NCBI RefSeq assembly: GCF_964036645.1 | Contig: NZ_OZ038525.1 | Span: 3,538,001 to 3,602,000 of the forward strand | Direction: 5' to 3' | DNA length: 64,000 nt | DNA from: Tenacibaculum sp. 190524A02b | GTDB lineage: Bacteria; Bacteroidota; Bacteroidia; Flavobacteriales; Flavobacteriaceae | In this document: in pieces, positions 56,530 to 64,000 of the stretch | Position numbering within the stretch: the first letter of the stretch is position 1 | Layout: the number at the start of each line of letters is the position of its first letter | The notes under the pieces: generated by a model | Database searches by the model: none | The model's input: the letters and a program-made list of their open reading frames with translations, nothing else | Told to the model about the DNA's origin: nothing | Program-made: the position numbers and the translations under genes

Positions 56530-56983
56530 AATTTTTAATTTGTTTTTAGTTAATATAAAAAGTAAATAATCTCCAGTTGTTAGAAGCTTGTTTACAAAAA
56601 AAGTCACAACACTAAAGTTACTAAATAAAAGAATAAAATGTTTCACGTGATTTTCTTTACAATTAAAAAAAGGTTGAACTATCATATAATTTTTATAAGA
56701 AAAATAACGATTAGTTTTATTTATGTTTTATGTGGTAGTAATAAGAATTAATAATAAAATAGGCTTTTTTAAACGCTGTTTTAAGCCGATTTAAAAAAAA
56801 GAGAAGTAAATAGATTATCAGTGTTTACAAGAATGTTTAAAAAGGGGGTTTAAATAAGTTTCTATAAAAAGCAAGTAAAAAGAGTGATTTTTTACAAAGG
56901 TGAATTAATTTTACTGTTTAAAGAATGAATAATTAGTATTTTTAACAAGCATAAAAAGATGTAAAAAATTGAAAGAAAAGTTT
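56530..56983. other. Gene-free stretch between the TerB and ATPase genes
   Basis: About 450 AT-rich bases between two divergent genes. TGTTTCACGTGA at 56639-56650 matches 12 of 16 bases of the parS consensus at its left side but diverges on the right. GGCTTTTTTAAACG...TTAAGCC near 56761-56787 could form a weak hairpin. No gene or RNA is recognised. It must hold the promoters of both flanking genes, though no full TAnnTTTG match was seen. Confidence 0.5.
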
Positions 56984-57553
56984 ATGTTTAATCCTTTTTC
57001 AGGAGTTTTAAAAGAAGATATTGATAAAATAATTGTTCCATGTTTTAACGTAGAAGAAGTTTTTGAACAAATTGAAAATTCAACATCATTAGCTATAGAA
57101 TTTATAGGAAGGCAAGGCAGAGGGAAAACTACACATTTAAAATATTTACAAAATCAAATTCCACATTATCCTATTTTCTTATTAGATGGAAATGATGATT
57201 TTTCAGAAATAATTCAGCATAAATCTGAGGTTGTTTTTGTAGATAGTATTCATCATTTATCTCTTACTAAAAGAATAAAGCTTTTTAAAAGGAAGAGAGT
57301 TGTTATCTATACAACACATTGGAATAGAAAATTTGAATGTTTGATAGCTAAGAAAAAAAGACATTGTATTTTGTTTAAAGGGATAGACAGTGACAAACTT
57401 AAAGAACTATTAAATAAAAGATTACAATTAGCTGCTGCAACAGATTTAGATAAAAAAGACTTATTTACTATAGATGCCACTGATAAATTAATTAAAACCT
57501 ATAGTGATAATTATAGAGGAATAATAAATCATTTATACGAAAAATTTCAATGA
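56984..57553 (+). CDS. P-loop ATPase-like protein (uncharacterised)
   Basis: A 189-residue protein from ATG 56984 (MFNPFSGVLKEDIDKIIVPCF). An upstream TTG start (56969) would add five residues. Walker A is GRQGRGKTT near residue 43, and Walker B is VVFVDSIHHL (about 84-93), in which Asp-Ser replaces the usual Asp-Glu. After this come IYTTHWNRKFE (sensor-like Thr) and a C-terminal helical part. The order fits a small AAA/STAND-like NTPase, but no known family could be named. Its stop overlaps the next start by 4 nt (ATGA), so the two proteins are made together and probably act as one unit. Confidence 0.6.
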   Translation: MFNPFSGVLKEDIDKIIVPCFNVEEVFEQIENSTSLAIEFIGRQGRGKTTHLKYLQNQIPHYPIFLLDGNDDFSEIIQHKSEVVFVDSIHHLSLTKRIKLFKRKRVVIYTTHWNRKFECLIAKKKRHCILFKGIDSDKLKELLNKRLQLAAATDLDKKDLFTIDATDKLIKTYSDNYRGIINHLYEKFQ

Positions 57554-58542
57554 AAAAAGCAATATTAGAAACCAGAATTCATATTGATAACTCAAAAATA
57601 AATGAAGTTACAGAAGGTATTTTACAGATAAAAGCTACTGAAAATTTACAAATAGATAGAATAGAAGCTGTTATTTATTTTGAGGTTAGAGGTAAATTGG
57701 CAAGTACAAAAGAAGAAATAGATAGCTTTACTATATGTACTCATAAAATGTTAGAAAAAGAAGTAGTAGAAGAAATCCCAATTTCTTTTGAATTATCAGG
57801 TGATAATCTACCTACTTATAAAGGAACAAATGCTATTTTTTCTTATAAAATAGAAGTGAATATTGAGGTAAATGAAGCGGATATAGACAAAATTGAAAGA
57901 TCCTTTTTTTCAAAAGTAAAATCTTTAGTTACTGCTGATAACTCTTTTAAAAAAGGAGTATATTTTAGTGTAAAAGATGAAAAAAGTGAGTATAAAGTAG
58001 TAGAAACTAAAGTGAATTTTAGTTTACAATTCAATGTTGTAATCAGTTTTTTAACAACTTTATTTGTAGGTGTAATTTATGCTTATTTTATACCTGAATT
58101 TGAAGAAATGTTTATATTCTTGGGTGTTATAATAATTGTTACATCCGTATTTATAGTAGCAAAAATAGTAAAACAATCTTTAGGTGTAGTAACCATGGAA
58201 ACCTTAAATGATGAAGATGTTTTTTTATGTAAAATACATAAACCTAGAAATTTTAATGTTACTCAAAAAAAGCTTTATTATCATATTATTGAAAAAGTTG
58301 TAGACAGTAGAGGAACAACATCAAGTACCTATACACAGATACTATATAGGTCACCTACTAAAGAAGTTAAAAATTTAAAACAAGTTCCAATAGTAAAGTT
58401 TAATTTTCCAGAAAGAGAAGGATTACATTCTATTGAATATGGAGATGTATCTATATTATGGAGAATGTATATAGAAGGAAAAGCACCATTTGGAATTACA
58501 TTAAAATATAAAGCGGACTTTACAGTGGAGAAAAAAAGGTAA
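57550..58542 (+). CDS. Arrestin-like membrane protein (uncharacterised)
   Basis: A 330-residue protein. The N-terminal 150 residues are beta-rich with an arrestin-like look (ATENLQIDRIEAVIYFEVRGK, then SFELSGDNLPTYKGTNAIFSY), where the LP.Y.G.na...Y stretch is reminiscent of arrestin/Vps26-type and Spo0M-like folds. Two hydrophobic helices follow (about 160-190: VVISFLTTLFVGVIYAYFIP and MFIFLGVIIIVTSVFIVAKI), then a second beta-rich domain (about 205-330). It has no signal peptide, so both soluble domains probably face the cytosol. The overlap with the ATPase gene suggests a membrane-tethered complex. The arrestin link is inference from pattern only. Confidence 0.5.
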   Translation: MKKAILETRIHIDNSKINEVTEGILQIKATENLQIDRIEAVIYFEVRGKLASTKEEIDSFTICTHKMLEKEVVEEIPISFELSGDNLPTYKGTNAIFSYKIEVNIEVNEADIDKIERSFFSKVKSLVTADNSFKKGVYFSVKDEKSEYKVVETKVNFSLQFNVVISFLTTLFVGVIYAYFIPEFEEMFIFLGVIIIVTSVFIVAKIVKQSLGVVTMETLNDEDVFLCKIHKPRNFNVTQKKLYYHIIEKVVDSRGTTSSTYTQILYRSPTKEVKNLKQVPIVKFNFPEREGLHSIEYGDVSILWRMYIEGKAPFGITLKYKADFTVEKKR

Positions 58543-58583
58543 GAGGATTAAATCTTTCGGTTATATCTCCCAGTAATTAAATA

Positions 58584-58629
58584 AACCTTGAATTTGATAT
58601 GTTAAAATCAAATTCAAGGTTGTTTTTTT
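58584..58629 (+). terminator. Intrinsic terminator after the ATPase/arrestin-like pair
   Basis: AACCTTGAATTTGAT and its complement form a 15-bp stem with an 8-nt loop, followed by seven T residues. Confidence 0.9.
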
Positions 58630-58631
58630 AT

Positions 58632-58834
58632 AACAAAATGATGCCCGAGTGTCGGAAATCGCATTGTTTTCTTGCAGAACGTTCAGCGAGTGTCGGGGAA
58701 CGTTTTGTTGTTACAACAGAGTCGTCCCCGAAGCTCGCTGACGGCTCTGTTTTTTTGCAGAAGCTTCCGCGACACTCGCGGAAGCCTCTTTTCTGTCAAC
58801 AAAACCACTAGCGACCTTCGGAGATGGTTTTGTT
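58632..58834. repeat. Cluster of GC-rich hairpins with conserved 13-nt loops
   Basis: In 200 bp four clear stems carry nearly the same loop in either direction: 58678-58704 (stem AACGTTC, loop AGCGAGTGTCGGG), 58716-58750 (11-bp stem, loop the complement of AGCGAGCTTCGGG), 58763-58785 (GCTTC stem, loop the complement of CGCGAGTGTCGCG), 58798-58834 (stem AACAAAACCA, loop containing AGCGACCTTCGG). A fifth, weaker one at 58632-58668 holds CCGAGTGTCGG. GC content is much higher than in the surrounding DNA. It resembles a clustered REP-like element. No gene is credible here. Confidence 0.75.
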
Positions 58835-58913
58835 ATTATTTTAGAACGTAAGAAAAATTAATTAAATTAGTAGCTATTTTTACTAGCTTAAATGTATTTA
58901 AAATGAATTTAAA

Positions 58914-59291
58914 ATGAATTTAAAAGATGAATTAAATGCTGAGGAAGGTTCTTTTTTACTTTAACTAAGATCAGATTTTAATTGGAACCACCACTCGTTT
59001 ATAAACCTTTTAAATGAATTGAATACAGAATGTATTAGAATAAAAGAAACTAAAACAGTATCGAGAGAAACAGCTTCTGGTGTATGGTATATTTCTTACT
59101 TTATCAAGAGTTTGTCAAGTCATCAAAATTTTCCAAAAAAACAATCGAAAGTATATTATGAAAAGGCTTACGAATTGATAAATGATTTAGCTTTTTATTA
59201 TTTTATGGGAGTTTCACCATATCAATCAGAACAAGAAATCAATTCTAAAATTTTAGAACTAAATAATTTGTATGTAGGTAGTTGTTTGTAG
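58914..59291 (+). pseudogene. Small gene broken by an in-frame stop
   Basis: A frame from ATG 58914 reads MNLKDELNAEEGSFLL, then TAA at 58962-58964, and the same frame continues with LRSDFNWNHHSFINLLNEL to a stop at 59291 (125 codons in all). The second part (NTECIRIKETKTVSRETASG, then WYISYFIKSLSSHQNFP and YELINDLAFYYFMGVSPYQSE) looks like a helical small protein. One base change would restore a single frame, so I read it as a nonsense-interrupted gene; restart at a TTG (59019) is possible. Family unknown. Confidence 0.6.
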
Positions 59292-59363
59292 TTTTATTAT
59301 CAAAATTAAACTAAAAAGGCATAGTATAATTACCATTAAAGTAGTAAGAAAAAACAATACCCT

Positions 59364-59371
59364 TATATTTG
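59364..59371 (+). promoter_or_regulatory. -7 box TATATTTG before mfd
   Basis: A full match to TAnnTTTG, 17 nt before the TTG start of mfd. Confidence 0.55.
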
Positions 59372-59388
59372 CGTAAAATAGTGTACTG

Positions 59389-62300
59389 TTGAGTAAGCAA
59401 ACCATTGTAAACCATTACCAACAATCTGAAAAGGTAACACAGATTGTTGCACAGTTACAGCAAGATGCACACCACTTTCAAATAACGAATTTGGTCGGGT
59501 CTTCGTTGTCTTTTGTTATTTCAGAAACCTTTAAACAAGCCAATAAACCCTATTTGTTAATTTGTAACGATAAGGAAGAAGCAGCTTATTATTTGAACGA
59601 TTTAGAACAATTGTTAGGAGAGAAAAATGTATTATTTTATCCCGGTTCGTATCGACGTCCGTATCAAATAGAAGAAACAGACAATGCAAATGTATTGTTA
59701 CGATCGGAAGTATTGAATCGTATCAATTCCCGTAAAAAGCCAGCCATTATTGTTACCTATCCTACTGCCCTATTTGAAAAGGTAGTGACTAAAAAAGAGC
59801 TGGAAAAAAATACGCTTAAAGTAGCTGTTGGCGAGCAAGTATCATTAGATTTTGTAAACGAAGTATTGTTTGAATACAACTTTAACCGCGTAGATTTTGT
59901 AACAGAACCAGGAGAATTTTCGGTACGTGGAGGAATTATAGATGTATTTTCATTTTCTAATGACGAACCGTATCGTATTGAATTTTTTGGTGATGAGGTA
60001 GATAGCATTAGAACTTTTGATGTAGAAACTCAACTTTCTAAAGAAAAGCTTACCAAAGTGAGTATAATGCCTAATGTAGAAAATAAAGCATTGCAAGAAA
60101 CTCGCGAAAGCTTTTTAAAATACATTGCCTCAAAAACGGTAGTCTTTACAAGAAATACAGAGGTAATTGCAGCGCAATTAGATAAGTTTTACGTAAAAGC
60201 AGAAACTGCTTTTAGTGAACTTTCTAAAGAAGTAAATCATGCAGCACCCACTACCCTATTCTGTAACGGAACTGAAATAATCAAGCAGTTACAAGATTTT
60301 ATGGTGGCACATATAAGCTTCCGTTCTGAGTTGAAAAAAGAAAACCCAGCAATGGATGTATTATTTCACGTGAAACCACAACCCTCGTTTAATAAACAAT
60401 TCAACTTACTGATAGATAATTTAAACGAGAACCATAACAATGGGTTTACTAATTATATTTTTTGTTCAAATGACAAACAAGCACAACGATTCAAAGATAT
60501 TTTTGACGATGCTGAAAAAGAAGTCCATTATGAAACCTTAGTATTTCCAATATACCAAGGATTTATTGATGAAGATGCGAAAATTGTTTGTTATACAGAT
60601 CACCAAATATTTGAACGTTATCATAAATTCCGACTAAAAAACGGATATGCTAAAAAGCAATCCATCACTTTACAAGAGCTTACTAAATTGGAGGTTGGCG
60701 ATTATGTGACGCATATAGATCATGGAGTTGGTAAGTTTGGAGGACTCCAAAAAATTGATGTAGAAGGGAAAAAGCAAGAAGCTATAAAGCTAATATATGG
60801 AGACAGAGATATTCTCTATGTAAGCATTCACTCCTTACACAAAATCTCTAAGTTCAATGGACGTGATGGAAAGCCACCAAAGATATATAAACTAGGCTCT
60901 GGAGCTTGGAAAAAAGTAAAACAAAAAACAAAGAAAAGAGTTAAAGAAATTGCCTTTAACCTTATTAAACTTTATGCTAAAAGAAAATTAGAAAAAGGAT
61001 TTGCTTTTGGACCAGACACACACATGCAACATGAGCTGGAGGCAAGTTTTTTATATGAAGATACGCCAGATCAATATACATCCACACAAGATGTGAAAGC
61101 TGATATGGAAAAAGAACAACCTATGGACAGATTGGTTTGTGGAGATGTTGGTTTTGGTAAAACAGAAGTTGCAGTTCGTGCTGCATTTAAAGCAGTAGAT
61201 AACGGAAAACAAGTAGCAGTATTAGTACCAACTACCATATTAGCATTTCAGCACTTTAAAACGTTCTCTAATCGCTTAAAAGACTTTCCAGTTACCATTG
61301 ATTATTTAAATCGTTTTAGAACCGCAAAACAAAGAAAAGGCGTGTTAGAAGGTGTTGCAGATGGTAGCGTAGATATTGTGATTGGAACACATCAATTAAC
61401 CAATAAGAGTGTACAGTTTAAAGATTTAGGATTGCTAATTATTGATGAAGAACAAAAATTTGGAGTATCGGCAAAAGATAAGTTAAAAACCATTAAGGAA
61501 AACGTAGATACCTTAACACTTACCGCAACGCCAATACCTCGTACCTTACAGTTTAGTTTAATGGCTGCGCGTGACTTATCGGTTATAAAAACGCCGCCAC
61601 CAAACCGTCACCCAATTGAAACCAATGTCATTCGTTTTACTGAAGACACCATTCGTGATGCTATTTCGTATGAAATTTCACGTGGAGGACAAGTGTTTTT
61701 TATCCATAATCGCATAGAAAATATTAAAGAAGTTGCAGGAATGTTGCAACGTTTAGTGCCTGATGCTAAAATAGGTATTGGACACGGACAAATGGAAGGA
61801 AAAAAGTTAGAAGAGTTAATGTTAGCCTTTATGAACAATGAGTTTGATGTATTGGTATCTACCACAATTATTGAAAGTGGATTGGATGTACCAAACGCCA
61901 ATACCATTTTTATAAACAATGCCAATAACTTTGGATTGTCAGACTTACATCAAATGCGTGGACGTGTTGGGCGTTCTAATAAGAAAGCCTTTTGTTATTT
62001 TATCACACCACCTTACCATCATATGACCGAAGATGCTAGAAAACGAATTCAAGCATTGGAATTATTTTCTGATTTAGGAAGCGGATTGAATATTGCCATG
62101 AAAGATTTAGAAATTCGTGGTGCTGGAGATTTATTAGGAGGAGAACAAAGTGGATTTATCAATGATATAGGTTTTGATGCCTATCAGAAAATTCTACAAG
62201 AAACTATTGAAGAATTAAAAGAAAACGAGTTTAAGGAATTATATAATACCGAAGAAAATGGACCAAAAGAGTTTGTAAAAGAAGTACAAATTGATACCGA

Positions 62301-62733
62301 TTTTGAAATACTTTTCCCAGATGATTATGTAAACTCTGTAAGTGAACGTTTGGTACTGTATAACAAACTATCCGATGTAAATTCTGAAGAAGAATTAAAG
62401 GTATTTGAAGGTGAAATTATAGACCGTTTTGGAGAATACCCAACGCAAGTAGCTGATTTATTAGATAGTGTCCGAATTAAATGGTTAGCAAAATCATTAG
62501 GATTGGAAAAAGTAGTACTGAAACAAAAGAGAATGATTGGATATTTTGTTTCAGATCAGCAAAGTGATTTTTATCAAACGCAGGCTTTTACAAGGATGTT
62601 ACAATATGTACAGAAACATTCTAAAAGCTGTGTAATGAAGGAAAAAGAAACTAAAAACGGGTTACGCTTATTAATCACTTTTATAAAAATAGATACCGTA
62701 AACAAAGCATTAAAAACATTAGAAGCAGTGTAA
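59389..62733 (+). CDS. mfd: Transcription-repair coupling factor Mfd
   Basis: An 1114-residue Mfd, which removes RNA polymerase stalled at lesions and brings UvrA. The N-terminal UvrB-like part (about 1-330) is followed by the RNA polymerase-interacting CarD-like domain (VGDYVTHIDHGVGKFGGL, about 437-454), the translocase with Walker A GDVGFGKTE at about 585-593, DEEQKFGV for the DExQ box, and the second helicase lobe (STTIIESGLDVPNANT, QMRGRVGRSNKKAFCYF). The TRCF domain closes it (about 990-1095). It starts with TTG; no ATG is available upstream in frame and the -7 box sits just before it. A perfect TTTCACGTGAAA palindrome lies in the coding sequence at 60364-60375. Confidence 0.96.
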   Translation: MSKQTIVNHYQQSEKVTQIVAQLQQDAHHFQITNLVGSSLSFVISETFKQANKPYLLICNDKEEAAYYLNDLEQLLGEKNVLFYPGSYRRPYQIEETDNANVLLRSEVLNRINSRKKPAIIVTYPTALFEKVVTKKELEKNTLKVAVGEQVSLDFVNEVLFEYNFNRVDFVTEPGEFSVRGGIIDVFSFSNDEPYRIEFFGDEVDSIRTFDVETQLSKEKLTKVSIMPNVENKALQETRESFLKYIASKTVVFTRNTEVIAAQLDKFYVKAETAFSELSKEVNHAAPTTLFCNGTEIIKQLQDFMVAHISFRSELKKENPAMDVLFHVKPQPSFNKQFNLLIDNLNENHNNGFTNYIFCSNDKQAQRFKDIFDDAEKEVHYETLVFPIYQGFIDEDAKIVCYTDHQIFERYHKFRLKNGYAKKQSITLQELTKLEVGDYVTHIDHGVGKFGGLQKIDVEGKKQEAIKLIYGDRDILYVSIHSLHKISKFNGRDGKPPKIYKLGSGAWKKVKQKTKKRVKEIAFNLIKLYAKRKLEKGFAFGPDTHMQHELEASFLYEDTPDQYTSTQDVKADMEKEQPMDRLVCGDVGFGKTEVAVRAAFKAVDNGKQVAVLVPTTILAFQHFKTFSNRLKDFPVTIDYLNRFRTAKQRKGVLEGVADGSVDIVIGTHQLTNKSVQFKDLGLLIIDEEQKFGVSAKDKLKTIKENVDTLTLTATPIPRTLQFSLMAARDLSVIKTPPPNRHPIETNVIRFTEDTIRDAISYEISRGGQVFFIHNRIENIKEVAGMLQRLVPDAKIGIGHGQMEGKKLEELMLAFMNNEFDVLVSTTIIESGLDVPNANTIFINNANNFGLSDLHQMRGRVGRSNKKAFCYFITPPYHHMTEDARKRIQALELFSDLGSGLNIAMKDLEIRGAGDLLGGEQSGFINDIGFDAYQKILQETIEELKENEFKELYNTEENGPKEFVKEVQIDTDFEILFPDDYVNSVSERLVLYNKLSDVNSEEELKVFEGEIIDRFGEYPTQVADLLDSVRIKWLAKSLGLEKVVLKQKRMIGYFVSDQQSDFYQTQAFTRMLQYVQKHSKSCVMKEKETKNGLRLLITFIKIDTVNKALKTLEAV

Positions 62734-62774
62734 TGATATACTAGTTGTTTTTAGAAATAAAAAGGTTCATTTTT

Positions 62775-63437
62775 ATGGAAGTAATAAATAAATTTCCTAG
62801 TAAAGAGTGTAAGAAAATTATAAAAAAACATGTAATCTTAATTATAATATTAGTTATTATTATAAGCTTTATTTCAATAAAACTCTTAATGTCTATGCTA
62901 ATAGTCATGATGGTCTTAATGTTTCCTTCATTTTGGTTGTTTTTTACATATTATATAGAGAATAAAGACACGCAGTTTATTTATAATTCTAAAAAAATTA
63001 GAATAACACATAAAAAAATCACAAAAGAATATTTAATTTCTGATATAGTTAAGTCAAATTATAACCTAGCCTTATCAAGGAAACCATCATCAATGAGTGA
63101 AGATTTTTTAATCTATGATTTTGGTTATTGGGAAGTACAGTTTACAAATGGGGATAGATATTTTTTGACAAATTTGATTCACAACATTCATAAGTTCAGA
63201 AAAGGAAGAAATACCAAAAAAATTTACAGAATTTTTCCTTATATAAAAAAGAAGAATGAATTAGAAGACCAGATTTTAAAACAAAAAAGAGACTTAAATA
63301 AAAAGGAAGGTTTTATATCTAAGTTTAAAGAGAAAACAGATATTGAATTACTTTATATAATAAATAATGCAGAAATGTATCAAGAAGCAGCTGTTACTGC
63401 TGCAAAATCAATTCTAAATAATAGAATAGAATCTTAA
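62775..63437 (+). CDS. Uncharacterised membrane protein (220 aa)
   Basis: A 220-residue protein from ATG 62775, preceded by AAAAAGG as a possible ribosome-binding site; an in-frame TTG ten codons earlier is rejected. Two adjacent membrane helices lie near the N-terminus (about 18-60: HVILIIILVIIISFISIKLL, then MSMLIVMMVLMFPSFWLFFTYY). The rest is a basic soluble domain with a PH/GRAM-like look (IYNSKKIRITHKKITKEYLI...). It follows mfd by 41 bp and is close to the PP2C-like gene. No family could be named. Confidence 0.6.
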   Translation: MEVINKFPSKECKKIIKKHVILIIILVIIISFISIKLLMSMLIVMMVLMFPSFWLFFTYYIENKDTQFIYNSKKIRITHKKITKEYLISDIVKSNYNLALSRKPSSMSEDFLIYDFGYWEVQFTNGDRYFLTNLIHNIHKFRKGRNTKKIYRIFPYIKKKNELEDQILKQKRDLNKKEGFISKFKEKTDIELLYIINNAEMYQEAAVTAAKSILNNRIES

Positions 63438-63447
63438 TAAGAATAAG

Positions 63448-63455
63448 TACTTTTG
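63448..63455 (+). promoter_or_regulatory. -7 box TACTTTTG just before the PP2C-like gene
   Basis: A full match to TAnnTTTG, only 7 nt before ATG 63463, so the transcript would be nearly leaderless. No -33 TTG is seen. Confidence 0.45.
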
Positions 63456-63462
63456 CTCCTGA

Positions 63463-64000
63463 ATGAAAATACATACTACCCTACAAATAGGAGAATTTCA
63501 TACAAAGTATTGCGAAGATTTTTTAGTAGTTGAGAACATAGCAACCAACCAAAAACTAATAGCGGTAATGGATGGATGTACCATGGGAAAAGAATCTGTT
63601 TTTGCAGCCATGTTGTATGGAAAGATTTTAAGAAATATTGCTAAAAAAACATTTTATAAAGACTTTGTAACCAAAGAAACCACAGATTTAAAATCTAAGC
63701 TAAAAGATATTATTCAAGAGTTAATAGTAGCAATTAATGCAACTAAAAAACAATTAGATTTAGATACATATGAGTTACTTTCTACGCTAATTATAAGTGT
63801 AGTAGATACAAAAGAAACTAATGCTGAAATTTTGGTAGTAGGTGATGGTTTGGTATGTGTAGATGAGGTATTTTATGAATTTGAACAAGAAGATAAACCA
63901 GACTATTTAGGATATCACTTACATGAAGATTTTGAATTATGGTACCAAAAACAAGAACAAAAAATATCCATCACTTCTTTTAAAGACTTTTCTATTTGTA
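63463..64000 (+). CDS. PP2C-like protein phosphatase (partial, 3' end outside window)
   Basis: The first 179 codons of a protein that runs off the right edge. It opens MKIHTTLQIGEFHTKYCEDF, in which the CEDF stretch matches the PP2C opening (usually NQD) with the first metal-binding Asp, followed by LIAVMDGCTMGKESVFAAML with the DG metal-binding motif (VxDGmGG in PP2C). LLSTLIISVVDTKETNAEILVVGDGLVCVD is the second strand block, GDG matching GDSR. Family members dephosphorylate Ser/Thr in stress signalling. Bacterial relatives of this short type often pair with kinases in other systems; none is visible here. Confidence 0.7.
   Translation, partial: MKIHTTLQIGEFHTKYCEDFLVVENIATNQKLIAVMDGCTMGKESVFAAMLYGKILRNIAKKTFYKDFVTKETTDLKSKLKDIIQELIVAINATKKQLDLDTYELLSTLIISVVDTKETNAEILVVGDGLVCVDEVFYEFEQEDKPDYLGYHLHEDFELWYQKQEQKISITSFKDFSIC

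Noticed and set aside
56530..56685. A 52-residue N-terminal extension of the TerB protein
   Set aside because: The added part shows no family likeness and ATG 56529 gives the usual TerB length.
58599..58811. A 70-codon open frame through the hairpin cluster
   Set aside because: It runs across the terminator and several hairpins, has no start context and no protein-like pattern; the hairpins explain the sequence better.
58632..58834. Integron attC sites or a CRISPR for the GC-rich hairpins
   Set aside because: No integrase or cas gene is nearby, the stems differ and there are no regular repeat-spacer units.
1..64000. tRNA, rRNA and riboswitch genes
   Set aside because: I looked in the gaps for tRNA-like arms and known riboswitch cores and saw none; a covariance-model scan (tRNAscan, Rfam) would settle it.

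Overview
This 64 kb window looks like chromosome of a low-GC (roughly 30% by eye) member of the Flavobacteriaceae, most like a marine Tenacibaculum-type organism. The signs are Bacteroidota-style promoters (TAnnTTTG -7 boxes), Type IX secretion sorting tails on three large extracellular proteins, and housekeeping genes in forms typical of the phylum. The species call is inference; no rRNA or tRNA gene was seen.

Layout. 1-6.5 kb: end of a TonB-domain protein, a LuxE-like ligase, a TetR-controlled trio (regulator, ALO-type flavin oxidase, PLP racemase/aldolase-like enzyme) behind a perfect 26-bp palindrome, and a pair of YHS proteins. 6.6-18.8 kb: glpD, mutS, a SpoU methyltransferase, an MFS exporter, an ACT-like protein, gpsA, dut, a very small PspC protein, a GNAT enzyme, and an AraC regulator with an amidohydrolase. 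18.9-28.7 kb: two tandem paralogous secreted M43 metalloproteases (1375 and 1770 aa). 28.9-41.1 kb: recA, a GT39-type membrane glycosyltransferase, a pseudouridine synthase, rpiB, a lipid kinase, rnr, tatA, SPFH and DoxX-like genes, with a 0.8 kb AT-rich gene-free stretch at 34 kb that has DnaA-box-like 9-mers. 41.2-50.6 kb: a leftward ybeY/mnmG operon and a methyltransferase, separated by 2.5 kb of decayed sequence. 50.8-56.5 kb: outer-membrane and T9SS proteins, gltX and a TerB protein. 57-59.3 kb: an accessory patch with a P-loop ATPase plus arrestin-like membrane protein pair, an unusual cluster of GC-rich hairpins and a nonsense-interrupted small gene. 59.4-64 kb: mfd, a membrane protein and the start of a PP2C-like phosphatase.

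The most unusual structure lies between 42.1 and 44.6 kb. Three tandem, degenerate copies (period about 719-726 bp) of the mnmG 3' end, each with the terminator palindrome, sit downstream of intact mnmG. The palindrome core GTTCCACATGGAAC is one transition away from GTTCCACGTGGAAC, a Bacteroidota parS-type sequence that occurs intact just upstream of mnmG. Two more cores flank the array on its far side, so six parS-like sites fall within 4.4 kb. With the AT-rich stretch at 34 kb, this suggests an origin-proximal (centromere) region in which a copy of the mnmG tail plus a parS-like hairpin was amplified. The second notable area is 57-59 kb: an uncharacterised ATPase/arrestin-like pair beside at least four hairpins whose stems differ but whose 13-nt loops are nearly the same.
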